A program made the position numbers and the translations under genes. Source: an uncultured Lachnospiraceae bacterium (GTDB lineage: Bacteria; Bacillota; Clostridia; Lachnospirales; Lachnospiraceae). Taken from it: a DNA stretch of 43,439 nt. The notes beneath the pieces were generated by a model. That model was not told where the DNA came from and did not search any database. It saw nothing but the letters and a program-made list of their open reading frames with translations. Below are positions 24,245 to 33,504 of the stretch, in pieces. Location: contig CAJUIO010000019.1 of assembly GCA_910586025.1 (NCBI GenBank), positions 1 through 43,439 of the forward strand, read 5' to 3'. Within the stretch, counting starts at the first letter, position 1, and every line of letters begins with the position of its first letter.

Positions 24245-25531
24245 ATGAGTGTACAGGTGGAGAAACTGGAAAAGAACATGGCAAAGCTTACCATTGAGGT
24301 TTCCGCAGAAGAACTGGAGAAGGCCATTGAGAGTGCTTTTCAGAAGAACAAGAACAAGATCAGCGTTCCGGGATTCCGGAAGGGCAAGGTGCCCCGCAAG
24401 ATGGTAGAGAAGATGTACGGAAAAGAAATTTTCTATGAGGATGCTGCAAACGAGCTGATTCCGGATGCCTATGAGAATGCTCTGGACGAGTGCGGGGAGG
24501 ATATCGTATCCTCACCGAAGATTGACGTTACCCAGATCGAGGCGGGAAAGCCCTTCATCTTTACGGCGGAGGTGGCGTTAAAGCCGGAGGTCAAGCTTGG
24601 AAAATATAAGGGCGTTGCGGTTGACAAGGTATCCACGGAGGTGACGGACGAGGAAGTGGACGCTGAAATCAATAAGGAAAGAGAGCGCAGCGCAAGAACC
24701 CTGGAAGTGACCGACAGGCCTGTTAAGGACGGCGATATGACGGTCATGGATTTCGAGGGCTTTGTGGACGGCGTTGCTTTTGAGGGCGGAAAGGGCGAGG
24801 ATTATCCTCTCACCATTGGTTCCGGCGCATTCATTCCCGGTTTTGAGGAGCAGCTTGTGGGTGCCGAGATCGGAAAGGAAGTGGAAGTGAACGTTACTTT
24901 CCCCGAGAATTATCAGGCGGAGGAGCTCAAGGGCAAGGCGGCAGTCTTCAAGTGCACGGTGAAGGAGATCAAGGAGAAGGAGCTTCCGGAGCTGGACGAT
25001 GAGTTTGCCGCAGAAGTGTCCGAATTTGAGACACTGGCGGAATATAAGGCTGATGTGAAGGGTAAACTGGAAGAGAAGAAGATCAAGGAAGCGAAGGATG
25101 CCAAAGAGGCGGCGGTAATTGAGGAGATTGTGAAGGATGCCGATATGGAGATTCCCGAGGCAATGCTCGAGACGCAGCAGAGGCAGATGGTGGATGAGTT
25201 CGCACAGAGAATTCAGATGCAGGGCCTTACCATGGAGCAGTATTTCCAGTTTACGGGCGCATCCTACGATCAGCTGGTAGAGCAGGTAAAGCCTCAGGCG
25301 GAGAAGAGAATCCAGTCCAGGCTTGTGCTTGAGGCCGTTGCGAAGGCGGAGAATATCACGGCTACGGACGAGGATTACGAGGAAGAGCTGAAGGTTATGG
25401 CCGAAGCTTACCAGATGGAGGTTGACAAGGTTCGGGAGATGCTTCCAAAGAAGAGTGCGGATCAGATCAGAGAAGATATCGCAGTGAGGAAGGCGGCACA
25501 GTTCGCAGTGGAAAATGCGAAGGAAAAATAA
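24245..25531 (+). CDS. tig: Trigger factor, ribosome-associated chaperone and peptidyl-prolyl isomerase
   Basis: A 428-residue protein of full length. The N-terminal ribosome-binding domain carries the signature GFRKGKVPRK (about residues 41-50). The FKBP-type isomerase domain (about 150-245) has MDFEGFVDGVAFEGGKGEDY and ends in FKCTVKEIKEKELPELDDEFA. The C-terminal helical substrate-cradle domain fills the rest. It meets nascent chains at the ribosome exit. AAGGAGGA is nine bases upstream of the ATG. It heads the tig-clpP-clpX-lon quality-control cluster. Confidence 0.97.
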   Translation: MSVQVEKLEKNMAKLTIEVSAEELEKAIESAFQKNKNKISVPGFRKGKVPRKMVEKMYGKEIFYEDAANELIPDAYENALDECGEDIVSSPKIDVTQIEAGKPFIFTAEVALKPEVKLGKYKGVAVDKVSTEVTDEEVDAEINKERERSARTLEVTDRPVKDGDMTVMDFEGFVDGVAFEGGKGEDYPLTIGSGAFIPGFEEQLVGAEIGKEVEVNVTFPENYQAEELKGKAAVFKCTVKEIKEKELPELDDEFAAEVSEFETLAEYKADVKGKLEEKKIKEAKDAKEAAVIEEIVKDADMEIPEAMLETQQRQMVDEFAQRIQMQGLTMEQYFQFTGASYDQLVEQVKPQAEKRIQSRLVLEAVAKAENITATDEDYEEELKVMAEAYQMEVDKVREMLPKKSADQIREDIAVRKAAQFAVENAKEK

Positions 25532-25566
25532 ATTATTTTGCCAGATAGGAAGGTAGGAATATCCAT

Positions 25567-26169
25567 ATGAGTTTGGTGCCTTATGTCATTGAACAGACAA
25601 GTCGTGGGGAGCGCTCCTACGATATTTATTCAAGGTTATTGAAGGAGAGGATCATTTTCCTGGGGGAAGAGGTAAATGAGGTGACGGCCAGCCTGATCGT
25701 TGCCCAGATGCTTTTTCTCGAGGCGGAGGATCCGGAGAAGGATATACAGTTTTATATCAACAGCCCGGGCGGAAGCGTGACTGCGGGTATGGCAATCTAT
25801 GATACCATGCAGTATATCAAGTGCGATGTGGCTACGAACTGCATGGGAATGGCAGCCAGCATGGGAGCTTTTCTTCTTGCAGGCGGCGCAAAGGGAAAGA
25901 GAATGGCGCTTCCCAATGCGGAGATCATGATTCATCAGCCTCTTGGCGGGGCCCAGGGGCAGGCTACGGAGATTGAGATTGCGGCAAAGCATATTTTGCA
26001 GACAAAAGCGAAATTAAACAGAATGCTTGCGGAGAATACGGGGAAAGATATAGAAGTGATCGCGGCGGATACCGAGAGGGATAACTGGATGAGCGCTGAG
26101 GAGGCCAAGTCCTACGGCCTGATCGACAGAGTCCTCTACAGACGCGATGATAAACCCGCGGCAGGCTGA
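25567..26169 (+). CDS. clpP: ClpP protease subunit
   Basis: A 200-residue serine protease that forms the 14-mer barrel fed by ClpX. The catalytic triad is intact: Ser98 in GMAASMG, His123 in MIHQPLGG and Asp172 in ERDNWMSA. The N-terminal SLVPYVIEQTSRGERSYDIYSRLL is standard. It lies 35 bases after tig and 31 before clpX, consistent with one transcript. Confidence 0.97.
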   Translation: MSLVPYVIEQTSRGERSYDIYSRLLKERIIFLGEEVNEVTASLIVAQMLFLEAEDPEKDIQFYINSPGGSVTAGMAIYDTMQYIKCDVATNCMGMAASMGAFLLAGGAKGKRMALPNAEIMIHQPLGGAQGQATEIEIAAKHILQTKAKLNRMLAENTGKDIEVIAADTERDNWMSAEEAKSYGLIDRVLYRRDDKPAAG

Positions 26170-26200
26170 TGGGTTACAAAAACTGACATAGAGGTGTGAA

Positions 26201-27454
26201 ATGGCAGGAAAAAATTCCGACAGTATCAGGTGTTCTTTTTGCAATAAGACCCAGGACCAGGTGAAGAAGATGATAGCGGGTCCCACCGGTGTCTATATTT
26301 GCGATGAATGTGTAGAAATATGTGCGGATATCGTAGAGGAAGAATACGAGGAAATGCAGGAAGAGCCGGAGATGGAGATCAATCTCCTAAAGCCGGTTGA
26401 GATTAAGGATTTTCTGGATGATTATGTGATCGGACAGGAGGAAGCGAAAAAGGTTCTTGCCGTTTCCGTGTATAATCATTACAAAAGAGTTCTGGCTCCC
26501 AGGGATCTGGATGACGTGGAGCTGCAAAAGAGCAATATTATCATGATAGGGCCCACGGGTTCCGGTAAGACTTATCTGGCCCAGACCCTTGCGAAGATTA
26601 TCAATGTGCCTTTTGCCATTGCGGATGCCACCACGCTTACGGAGGCAGGCTACGTGGGAGAGGATGTGGAGAACATTCTGCTCAAGCTGATCCAGTCCGC
26701 AGAGTATGATGTGGAGCGGGCACAGTACGGTATTATCTATATTGATGAGATTGATAAGATTACCAAAAAAAGTGAAAATGTTTCCATTACCAGGGATGTT
26801 TCCGGAGAGGGCGTGCAGCAGGCTCTTCTCAAGATCGTGGAGGGAACGGTTGCGAGCGTTCCGCCTCAGGGCGGGAGAAAGCATCCTCACCAGGAGCTGA
26901 TCCAGATTGACACCACCAATATATTGTTTATCTGCGGAGGCGCCTTTGACGGCCTGGAAAAAATCGTGGAGAACCGCCTGAACCGGAATTCCATCGGATT
27001 TGATGCGGAGATTGCGGACAAGAAAAACAGTGAGATCAGCGCTCTTTTGAAGGAGGTAACACCGCAGGATCTCGTGAAATTCGGACTGATTCCCGAGTTT
27101 GTGGGACGTGTTCCCATCAATGTGTCCCTGGAGGGACTGGATGAGGAGGCGCTGATCAGGATCCTTCAGGAGCCCAAGAGCGCACTGGTTAAGCAGTATC
27201 AGAAGCTGTTTGATCTGGATGATGTGAAGCTCAGCTTTGAGGAGGATGCGGTGAAAGCCATCGCAAAGCTTGCATTTGAACGCAAGACGGGAGCAAGGGG
27301 ACTTCGCTCCATCATGGAAAAGGTTATGATGGATGTGATGTACCAGATTCCGTCGGATGATACAATTAAAGAGTGTGTCATTACAAAGGGAGCGGTGGAA
27401 GGCCAGAGCGAACCGTTGCTGATACATCGGGAAGCAATGCGCCGAGCCAGATAA
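26201..27454 (+). CDS. clpX: ClpX unfoldase, ATPase subunit of ClpXP
   Basis: A 417-residue AAA+ unfoldase. The N-terminal C4 zinc-binding domain has CSFC and CDEC pairs. Walker A is GPTGSGKT (117-124) and Walker B is IIYIDEIDKI. The GYVG pore loop, the IGF loop region for ClpP docking and the sensor-2 segment KTGARGLRSI are all visible. Length is normal and no defect is seen. It hands unfolded substrates to ClpP encoded just upstream. Confidence 0.97.
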   Translation: MAGKNSDSIRCSFCNKTQDQVKKMIAGPTGVYICDECVEICADIVEEEYEEMQEEPEMEINLLKPVEIKDFLDDYVIGQEEAKKVLAVSVYNHYKRVLAPRDLDDVELQKSNIIMIGPTGSGKTYLAQTLAKIINVPFAIADATTLTEAGYVGEDVENILLKLIQSAEYDVERAQYGIIYIDEIDKITKKSENVSITRDVSGEGVQQALLKIVEGTVASVPPQGGRKHPHQELIQIDTTNILFICGGAFDGLEKIVENRLNRNSIGFDAEIADKKNSEISALLKEVTPQDLVKFGLIPEFVGRVPINVSLEGLDEEALIRILQEPKSALVKQYQKLFDLDDVKLSFEEDAVKAIAKLAFERKTGARGLRSIMEKVMMDVMYQIPSDDTIKECVITKGAVEGQSEPLLIHREAMRRAR

Positions 27455-27482
27455 AACCGATTTGTGAAACAGATGAAAGTAT

Positions 27483-27512
27483 AACGCCGCCTCTGGGCGG
27501 CGTTTGTGTTTT
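27483..27512 (+). terminator. Terminator between clpX and lon
   Basis: AACGCCGCC (27483-27491) pairs perfectly with GGCGGCGTT (27496-27504) around a four-base loop, followed by a T-rich tail (TTTGTGTTTT). It should end or attenuate the tig-clpP-clpX transcript. Since lon starts only 20 bases later with no visible promoter, partial read-through is likely. Confidence 0.85.
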
Positions 27513-27531
27513 AGGAAATGAGTGACAGAAT

Positions 27532-29925
27532 ATGAATGAGGAAAACAGCGGAATGAACAGCAAAAAAATGCCGGCGGTTGCACTTCGGGGAATGACAATC
27601 CTGCCCGGCGCAGTGATTCATTTTGATTTAAACAGAGAAAAATCCATTACCGCCGTGGAGCGGGCAATGATAGCGGGAGGACAGGTCTTTCTGGTGCCGC
27701 AGAGAAATATCGAGGAGGAGGATCCGGCACCTTCGGGACTCGGCAGTGTGGGAACGGTTTCCGCTATCAAGCAGATTACCAGACTTCCGGGGCATGTGAT
27801 CCGGATCCTTGTGGAGGGAGTAAGACGGGGAATTCTGGAAGAGATCAATGAGGAAAATCAGGAATTTCTGGAGGCAGATGTCAGGGAAGTGATGCCGGAG
27901 GATGAGAGGGGAGAGCTTTTAGCCGGCGAGGCGGGAGCGGCGGAAACGGAAGCGATGCTCCGCCAGCTGAAGGAGTATTTTTCCTCCTATGCCTCCTACT
28001 ATCCCAAGCTTGCCCAGAGCGCCATGAAGCGGTATGCGGAGGTATACGATCCGGGAATCCTGATCGACCAGATGGCCATGAATATGCCGCTGGATTATAC
28101 CTTCAAGCTGCGGGTGCTGGAGGCGGTGTCTGTCCCGGAGCGCTTTGGCGTGCTGTGTGAAATTCTTGTCAATGAGATAGAGGTAGCCAAAATCAAGACA
28201 GAGCTGGCTCAGAAAATCCGGGGGAGAGTGGACAAAAACCAGAAGGAGTATCTTCTTCGGGAGCAGCTGCGCTATATCAGGGAGGAGCTGGGAGATGAAG
28301 GATCCTATTCCGATGCGGATCAGTTTGAGGAAGCCCTTCTGCAGCTGCAGGCTCCGGAGGATGTAAGAGCCAGAATCAAAAAGGAAATCTCGCGTTTCAA
28401 AACCCTGATGCCCAGCAGCTCAGAGGGCGCTGTGGAGCGGGGATACATAGAGACGCTGTTGGAGCTTCCCTGGGATAAGGCCTCTGTTGACAACGAGAGC
28501 ATGAAGAGGGCAAAGGAGATCCTGAACCGGGATCATTACGGCCTTGACAAGGTAAAGGAGAGAATCCTGGAATATCTGGCGGTCAGGTGTCTGACCAAAA
28601 AGGGAGAGAGCCCGATCCTTTGTCTGGTGGGGCCTCCCGGAACCGGAAAAACCTCTGTGGCAAAAAGTGTGGCAGAGGCTCTTGATAAGAAGTACATCCG
28701 TATTTGTCTCGGAGGCGTCAGGGACGAGGCGGAGATCCGGGGACACCGGAAGACCTATGTGGGCGCAATGCCCGGAAGGCTTGTGGCGGGACTTCGTCAG
28801 GCCGGGGTAAAAAATCCCCTGATGCTGCTTGACGAAATTGACAAAGTAAGCAATGATTATAAGGGTGATACCTTTTCCGCCCTTCTGGAGGTTCTTGACA
28901 GCGAGCAGAATGTCCGGTTCCGGGATCACTATGTGGAGATACCCATCGATCTGTCCGAGGTTCTGTTTATCGCGACAGCCAACACCACGGAGACCATACC
29001 GAGACCTCTTCTGGACCGAATGGAGATCATTGAGGTCAACAGCTACACGGAAAACGAAAAATTCCATATCGCAAAGGAGCATCTCCTTTCCAAGGAGCTG
29101 CGCAAAAACGGACTGAATCAGAAGATGCTTTCCATCAAGGACAGCGCCCTTAAGAATATCATCACCTACTATACGAAGGAGGCAGGTGTCAGGAATCTGG
29201 AAAGGAAGATCGGAGATGTCTGCCGGAAGGCGGCCAGGAGGATTCTGGAGGAGCGGGAGAGCGGCCGGGAGGAGACGGAGAGAATCAGTGTTTCCGCTTC
29301 CAACCTGGAGGAATATCTGGGAAAGAGAAAGTTCCGTCTCGACAAGGCGGGGGGAAAGCCCCAGACGGGAATCGTGAGAGGGCTCGCATGGACCAGCGTG
29401 GGAGGCGACACGCTTCAGATCGAGGTCAATATGATGCCGGGCAAGGGCGAGATTGATCTCACGGGCCAGATGGGTGACGTGATGAAGGAATCCGCCATCA
29501 TCGCCATGAGTTATGTGCGCTCCATCGGGAAGGAAAACGGAATCAAGGCGGAAGTGTTCAAGGATAATGATTTTCATATTCATATCCCGGAGGGAGCGGT
29601 TCCCAAGGACGGACCGAGTGCGGGCATTACCATGGCCACGGCTATTTTTTCCGCCATCACGGGGAAAAAGGTGAGAAGCGATCTGGCAATGACGGGCGAG
29701 GTTACGCTGCGGGGAAGAGCGCTTCCTATCGGCGGGCTGAAGGAAAAGATTCTGGCGGCCAAGATGGCCGGGATTACAGAGGTCCTGGTGCCTGTGGAAA
29801 ACAAAAAGGATATCGAGGAGATCCCGGAGGAGATCCGGGAGGGGCTTGTGATCACCTATGTGAAGGATATGAAGGAGGTGCTGGCAAAGGCTCTCGTCTC
29901 CAAGCAGGAAAGGCATGGTTCATAA
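27532..29925 (+). CDS. lon: Lon ATP-dependent protease
   Basis: A 797-residue LonA. The N-terminal substrate domain opens with PAVALRGMTILPGAVIHFDL. The AAA+ module has Walker A GPPGTGKT (367-374). The C-terminal protease domain carries Ser696 in KDGPSAG and Lys739 in GGLKEK, the Ser-Lys dyad with the usual 43-residue spacing. It degrades misfolded and regulatory proteins in the cytoplasm. The start is uncertain: the ATG at 27532 has no good binding site, while the ATG at 27553 has GAGGA upstream and would give 790 residues. The stop is directly followed by the engB start. Confidence 0.96.
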   Translation: MNEENSGMNSKKMPAVALRGMTILPGAVIHFDLNREKSITAVERAMIAGGQVFLVPQRNIEEEDPAPSGLGSVGTVSAIKQITRLPGHVIRILVEGVRRGILEEINEENQEFLEADVREVMPEDERGELLAGEAGAAETEAMLRQLKEYFSSYASYYPKLAQSAMKRYAEVYDPGILIDQMAMNMPLDYTFKLRVLEAVSVPERFGVLCEILVNEIEVAKIKTELAQKIRGRVDKNQKEYLLREQLRYIREELGDEGSYSDADQFEEALLQLQAPEDVRARIKKEISRFKTLMPSSSEGAVERGYIETLLELPWDKASVDNESMKRAKEILNRDHYGLDKVKERILEYLAVRCLTKKGESPILCLVGPPGTGKTSVAKSVAEALDKKYIRICLGGVRDEAEIRGHRKTYVGAMPGRLVAGLRQAGVKNPLMLLDEIDKVSNDYKGDTFSALLEVLDSEQNVRFRDHYVEIPIDLSEVLFIATANTTETIPRPLLDRMEIIEVNSYTENEKFHIAKEHLLSKELRKNGLNQKMLSIKDSALKNIITYYTKEAGVRNLERKIGDVCRKAARRILEERESGREETERISVSASNLEEYLGKRKFRLDKAGGKPQTGIVRGLAWTSVGGDTLQIEVNMMPGKGEIDLTGQMGDVMKESAIIAMSYVRSIGKENGIKAEVFKDNDFHIHIPEGAVPKDGPSAGITMATAIFSAITGKKVRSDLAMTGEVTLRGRALPIGGLKEKILAAKMAGITEVLVPVENKKDIEEIPEEIREGLVITYVKDMKEVLAKALVSKQERHGS

Positions 29926-30534
29926 ATGGTAATAAAAAATGTAAGTCTGGAAACAGTATGCGGCATTACGAGCAAGCTTCCGAATAATCCGTATCCGGAA
30001 TTTGCCTTTGCGGGCAAGAGTAACGTGGGTAAGTCATCCCTGATTAACGGTCTCATGAACCGCAAGTCCCTGGCAAGGATCAGTGCGCAGCCGGGCAAGA
30101 CTCAGACCATTAACTTTTACAATATAAACAGCGCACTGTACTTTGTGGATCTTCCGGGTTACGGATATGCCACGGCGAATGTGGAGATCAAGGCAAAATG
30201 GGGCAAAATGATCGAGCGATATCTCCACAGCTCCAGGCAGCTTCGGGCCGTCTTTCTGCTGGTGGATATCAGGCATGAGCCCTCCCGGAATGATAAAATG
30301 ATGTACGAATGGATCGTGAGCCAGGGCTTTTCGCCCATTATTATTGCCACCAAGCTGGATAAGCTGAAAAAGAGTCAGGTTGCCCACCATATCAAAAAAA
30401 TAAAAGAAGGGCTTGGAACTGCGGGAAATACGGTGGTGATTCCTTATTCTGCCCAGACAAAGCAGGGGCGTGAGGAGATTTATGAGCTGCTCGACAGCTA
30501 CATGGAGGCGACCGATGAGAAAGGGAAGGCTTAG
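29926..30534 (+). CDS. engB: EngB/YsxC ribosome-biogenesis GTPase
   Basis: A 202-residue GTPase needed for late assembly of the large ribosomal subunit. The G motifs are complete: GKSNVGKSS (30-38), DLPGYG for G3, TKLDK for G4 and YSAQTKQG for G5. The start codon follows the lon stop with no gap, the classic lon-ysxC arrangement of Firmicutes, and translation is probably coupled. Confidence 0.96.
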   Translation: MVIKNVSLETVCGITSKLPNNPYPEFAFAGKSNVGKSSLINGLMNRKSLARISAQPGKTQTINFYNINSALYFVDLPGYGYATANVEIKAKWGKMIERYLHSSRQLRAVFLLVDIRHEPSRNDKMMYEWIVSQGFSPIIIATKLDKLKKSQVAHHIKKIKEGLGTAGNTVVIPYSAQTKQGREEIYELLDSYMEATDEKGKA

Positions 30535-31765
30535 GACCTACTTAAAGGTGTTTGTGAATCTGGGGATTATGCTGTTTGCGCTGCTTTTCTGCTTTTTCGT
30601 GCTTCCCAGAATACTGGTCAGCTTCATGCCCTTTGTGATCGGCTGGGTGGTGGCGCTGATCGCAAGCCCTCTGGTGAAATTTCTGGAAAGGACCTTTAAG
30701 ATCAGGCGAAAGGCCAGCACGGCCTTTGTGATTATCGCCGTGATCGCACTGGTGATCCTGGCGGGATATTTCGTCACGGTAAAGCTCACGGAGCAGGTGG
30801 TCAAGTTTGTGGGGGATATTCCGGGCCTGTGGGAGGCTGCCCAGGAGGATTTTACGGAAATCGGGGAAAATCTTTCGGGAGCGCTGAAATACCTGCCGCA
30901 GGAGGTTCAGGCCACGATCAGCGAGATCACCGGCAATGTGCAGGAATATCTGGGAGGCATTATCGGGATCGTCAGCGAGCCCACCCTGGAGGCTCTGGGG
31001 AATTTTGCGAAAAACGTGCCAAATATCGTGATCAGCGTGATCATGTGTCTTCTGTTTGCCTATTTCTGTGTGGCGGAGAGGGAGTATATTCCGGATCTTC
31101 TGGAAAAGGTTCTTCCAAGATCCCTGCATGAGCGGTGGCACATGATAAAAAGAGGACTGGCCAGGGCTGTGGGGGGCTATTTCAAGGCGCAGCTCAAAAT
31201 CGAGGTGTGGATGTATGTGCTTCTGGCCCTTGGCTTTACCGTGCTTAAGGTGGATTACGCCTTTATAATCGCGATCGGCGTGGCCTTCCTGGATCTTCTT
31301 CCCTTTTTCGGCACGGGCACGGTGCTGATTCCCTGGGCAATCATCAAGTTCCTCAGCTCGGACTATAAGATGGTGCTGGGGCTTCTGATCATCTGGGGCG
31401 TGGGACAGCTGGCAAGGCAGATCATACAGCCCAAAATCGTGGGAGATTCCATGGGTCTTTCCTCCATTCCGACCATTATCCTGCTGTTTGCGGGGTATCG
31501 TCTTGCCGGCGTGGTGGGAATGATCATTGCGGTTCCCATAGGGATTATCATACTCAACATGTACGAGGAGGGTGTCTTTGACACTACCATAAACAGCATC
31601 AGAATCCTGTATGCCGGTATCAGCAATTTCCGTCATCTGACCAGCGAGGATATGGAAGAGGTGGAGCTGTACCGGCAGGCGGAGGAGCGGCGAACAAGAG
31701 AGCGCAGGGAAAAAAGCGAAATGAGAAGGAAAGGAAAAACGGATCATGAGGGTTACGGTTTATAA
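30515..31765 (+). CDS. AI-2E family membrane transporter (YtvI/PerM-like)
   Basis: A 416-residue polytopic protein of the AI-2E/PerM family, with about eight membrane helices: two at the N-terminus, then a long amphipathic segment, then the conserved C-terminal block (DLLPFFGTGTVLIPWAI, GQLARQIIQPKIVGDSMGL). Family members have been linked to efflux of signals, Na+/H+ exchange or sporulation; the substrate cannot be assigned here. I chose the ATG at 30515 because GGAGG (30504-30508) precedes it. It overlaps engB by 20 bases. The C-terminal tail is highly charged (Arg/Lys/Glu). Confidence 0.85.
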   Translation: MRKGRLRTYLKVFVNLGIMLFALLFCFFVLPRILVSFMPFVIGWVVALIASPLVKFLERTFKIRRKASTAFVIIAVIALVILAGYFVTVKLTEQVVKFVGDIPGLWEAAQEDFTEIGENLSGALKYLPQEVQATISEITGNVQEYLGGIIGIVSEPTLEALGNFAKNVPNIVISVIMCLLFAYFCVAEREYIPDLLEKVLPRSLHERWHMIKRGLARAVGGYFKAQLKIEVWMYVLLALGFTVLKVDYAFIIAIGVAFLDLLPFFGTGTVLIPWAIIKFLSSDYKMVLGLLIIWGVGQLARQIIQPKIVGDSMGLSSIPTIILLFAGYRLAGVVGMIIAVPIGIIILNMYEEGVFDTTINSIRILYAGISNFRHLTSEDMEEVELYRQAEERRTRERREKSEMRRKGKTDHEGYGL

Positions 31766-32732
31766 CTGCAGGGAATTCGATGAGAAGGAACTGTTTTTGA
31801 AATACGAGGAAGAGCTCGGCATGGAGCTTGTGCTGTGCCCGGACGCACCGGATACGGAGAATGCCAGACTGGCGCAGGGAAGCGAGTGTATCAATATCAT
31901 TACCTCCAAAATGCCCCGCAGTCTCCTTCAGGTTTTTGCCGGCCTTGGGGTGAAATATGTGACCACAAGGACCATCGGGTATGACCACATTGATGTGGCA
32001 GCTGCCAGGGAGCTCGGACTTACTGTGGCGAATGCGCCCTACGGTCCCTGCGGCGTGGCGGACTATACGGTGATGCTGATTCTCATGACCATCCGCAGAA
32101 TGAAGAGGATCGTGGAGCGGACGAATATTCAGGATTACACGCTGATGGGTCTTCAGGGAAGGGAGCTCAAGGATCTGACGGTGGGAGTCATCGGAACCGG
32201 CAGAATCGGAAGAACGGTTCTTAAGAACCTTTCCGGCTTTGGCTGCGAGCTCATCGCTTACGATCTGTATGAGAGCGGCGAGGTAAAGGACAGCGGGATT
32301 TCCTATGTGAGTCTTGACGAAATGTGGCGCAGGGCGGATGTGATCTCTCTCCATACGCCTCTGACGGAAGATAATTTTCACATGATCAATGAGGAAACCA
32401 TTGCCAGGATGAAGGACGGCGTTATGATTGTCAACACGGCCAGAGGAGGCCTCATTGACACCGGCGCGCTGATCGGGGGGATTGAATCCGGAAAAATAGG
32501 AGGAGCCGGGCTGGATGTTGTGGAAAATGAGTTCGGTTTGTATTATTATGACCATAAATCTGATATACTAAATAACAGGGAGCTTTCCATCCTTCGGGGC
32601 TTTCCCAATGTGACGGTCAGCCATCACATGGCGTTTTACACGGACGACTGTGTAGAGACCGTGGTCAGAGATTCTCTTCTTGGCTGCAAATGTTTTTCGG
32701 AGGGGAAGGAGAACCCCTGGGAGGTAAAGTAA
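31746..32732 (+). CDS. D-2-hydroxyacid dehydrogenase (D-lactate dehydrogenase-like)
   Basis: A 328-residue NAD-dependent dehydrogenase of the D-isomer family that interconverts 2-keto acids and D-2-hydroxy acids, most likely pyruvate and D-lactate. The nucleotide loop is GTGRIG. The catalytic residues are Arg233 (TARGGLID), Glu260 (DVVENE) and His294 (SHHMAFYT). The segment TIGYDHIDVAAA is typical of D-lactate and related dehydrogenases. A branched-chain or aromatic keto acid substrate is also possible. It overlaps the previous gene by 20 bases, with AAGGA upstream of the ATG. Confidence 0.88.
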   Translation: MRVTVYNCREFDEKELFLKYEEELGMELVLCPDAPDTENARLAQGSECINIITSKMPRSLLQVFAGLGVKYVTTRTIGYDHIDVAAARELGLTVANAPYGPCGVADYTVMLILMTIRRMKRIVERTNIQDYTLMGLQGRELKDLTVGVIGTGRIGRTVLKNLSGFGCELIAYDLYESGEVKDSGISYVSLDEMWRRADVISLHTPLTEDNFHMINEETIARMKDGVMIVNTARGGLIDTGALIGGIESGKIGGAGLDVVENEFGLYYYDHKSDILNNRELSILRGFPNVTVSHHMAFYTDDCVETVVRDSLLGCKCFSEGKENPWEVK

Positions 32733-32733
32733 A

Positions 32734-33504
32734 TTGACAAATTACAGGATTGTGCTCCAATATGAGGGTACAAGATATCAGGGATGGCAGAGGCAGGAAA
32801 GCACGGAGAATACCATACAGGGCAGGCTGGAAGCCCTGCTTTCCAAAATGGCCGGCAAAAGGGTGGAGGTGACGGGCTCCGGCAGAACGGATGCGGGAGT
32901 TCACGCCGTATGTCAGGTGGCAAATTTCCGTCTGGATGAAACGGAGACAACACCGGAGAGAACCCCGGAGCAGATTATGGATTACATGAACCGGTATCTG
33001 CCGGAGGATATCGCCGTGATCGAGATTCGCAAAGCCGGCGAGAGATTCCACAGCAGACTGAACGTGAAGGGAAAAACCTACTGTTACCGGGTTCTGAATA
33101 CGAAGATACCCCATGTGTTTGACAGAAGATACGTGCATGTGGTGGAGGAGCTTCTGGATGTGGAGGCTATGCAAAGGGCTGCGTCCTATCTGGAAGGAAC
33201 CCATGATTTTAAGGCGTTTACCTCCACGAAAAAAGGAAAAAAATCAACAGTAAGAACCATAGACAGCATCACGGTCGAGAGGGTTATGAGTCCCTTTGTC
33301 TATGACAGGGAGATCCGCTTTACCTACAGGGGTAACGGCTTTTTGTACCATATGGTGCGGATCATGACGGGAACTCTCATAGAGGTGGGGCTGCACAGGA
33401 GGAAACCAGAGGATATGGCGGACATACTTGCCAGCGGTCTTCGGGAAAACGCCGGAGAACTGGCACCTGCCAGGGGACTCACATTAATGGAGGTTCGTTA
33501 TTAG
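32734..33504 (+). CDS. truA: tRNA pseudouridine synthase A
   Basis: A 256-residue enzyme that makes pseudouridine at positions 38-40 of tRNA anticodon stems. The catalytic Asp53 lies in GSGRTDAGVHA. The start YRIVLQYEGTRYQGWQRQ and the later GNGFLYHMVRIMTGTL segment are characteristic. It begins with TTG at 32734, supported by GGGAGG nine bases upstream and by homology reaching right to this codon. Confidence 0.96.
   Translation: MTNYRIVLQYEGTRYQGWQRQESTENTIQGRLEALLSKMAGKRVEVTGSGRTDAGVHAVCQVANFRLDETETTPERTPEQIMDYMNRYLPEDIAVIEIRKAGERFHSRLNVKGKTYCYRVLNTKIPHVFDRRYVHVVEELLDVEAMQRAASYLEGTHDFKAFTSTKKGKKSTVRTIDSITVERVMSPFVYDREIRFTYRGNGFLYHMVRIMTGTLIEVGLHRRKPEDMADILASGLRENAGELAPARGLTLMEVRY

Noticed and set aside
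28420..29916. Long minus-strand ORF opposite lon (498 codons), and similar long ones opposite tadA, clpX, the glucosidase and the HD gene
   Set aside because: They mirror conserved coding genes on the plus strand, have no family motifs and arise from codon bias of the sense gene.
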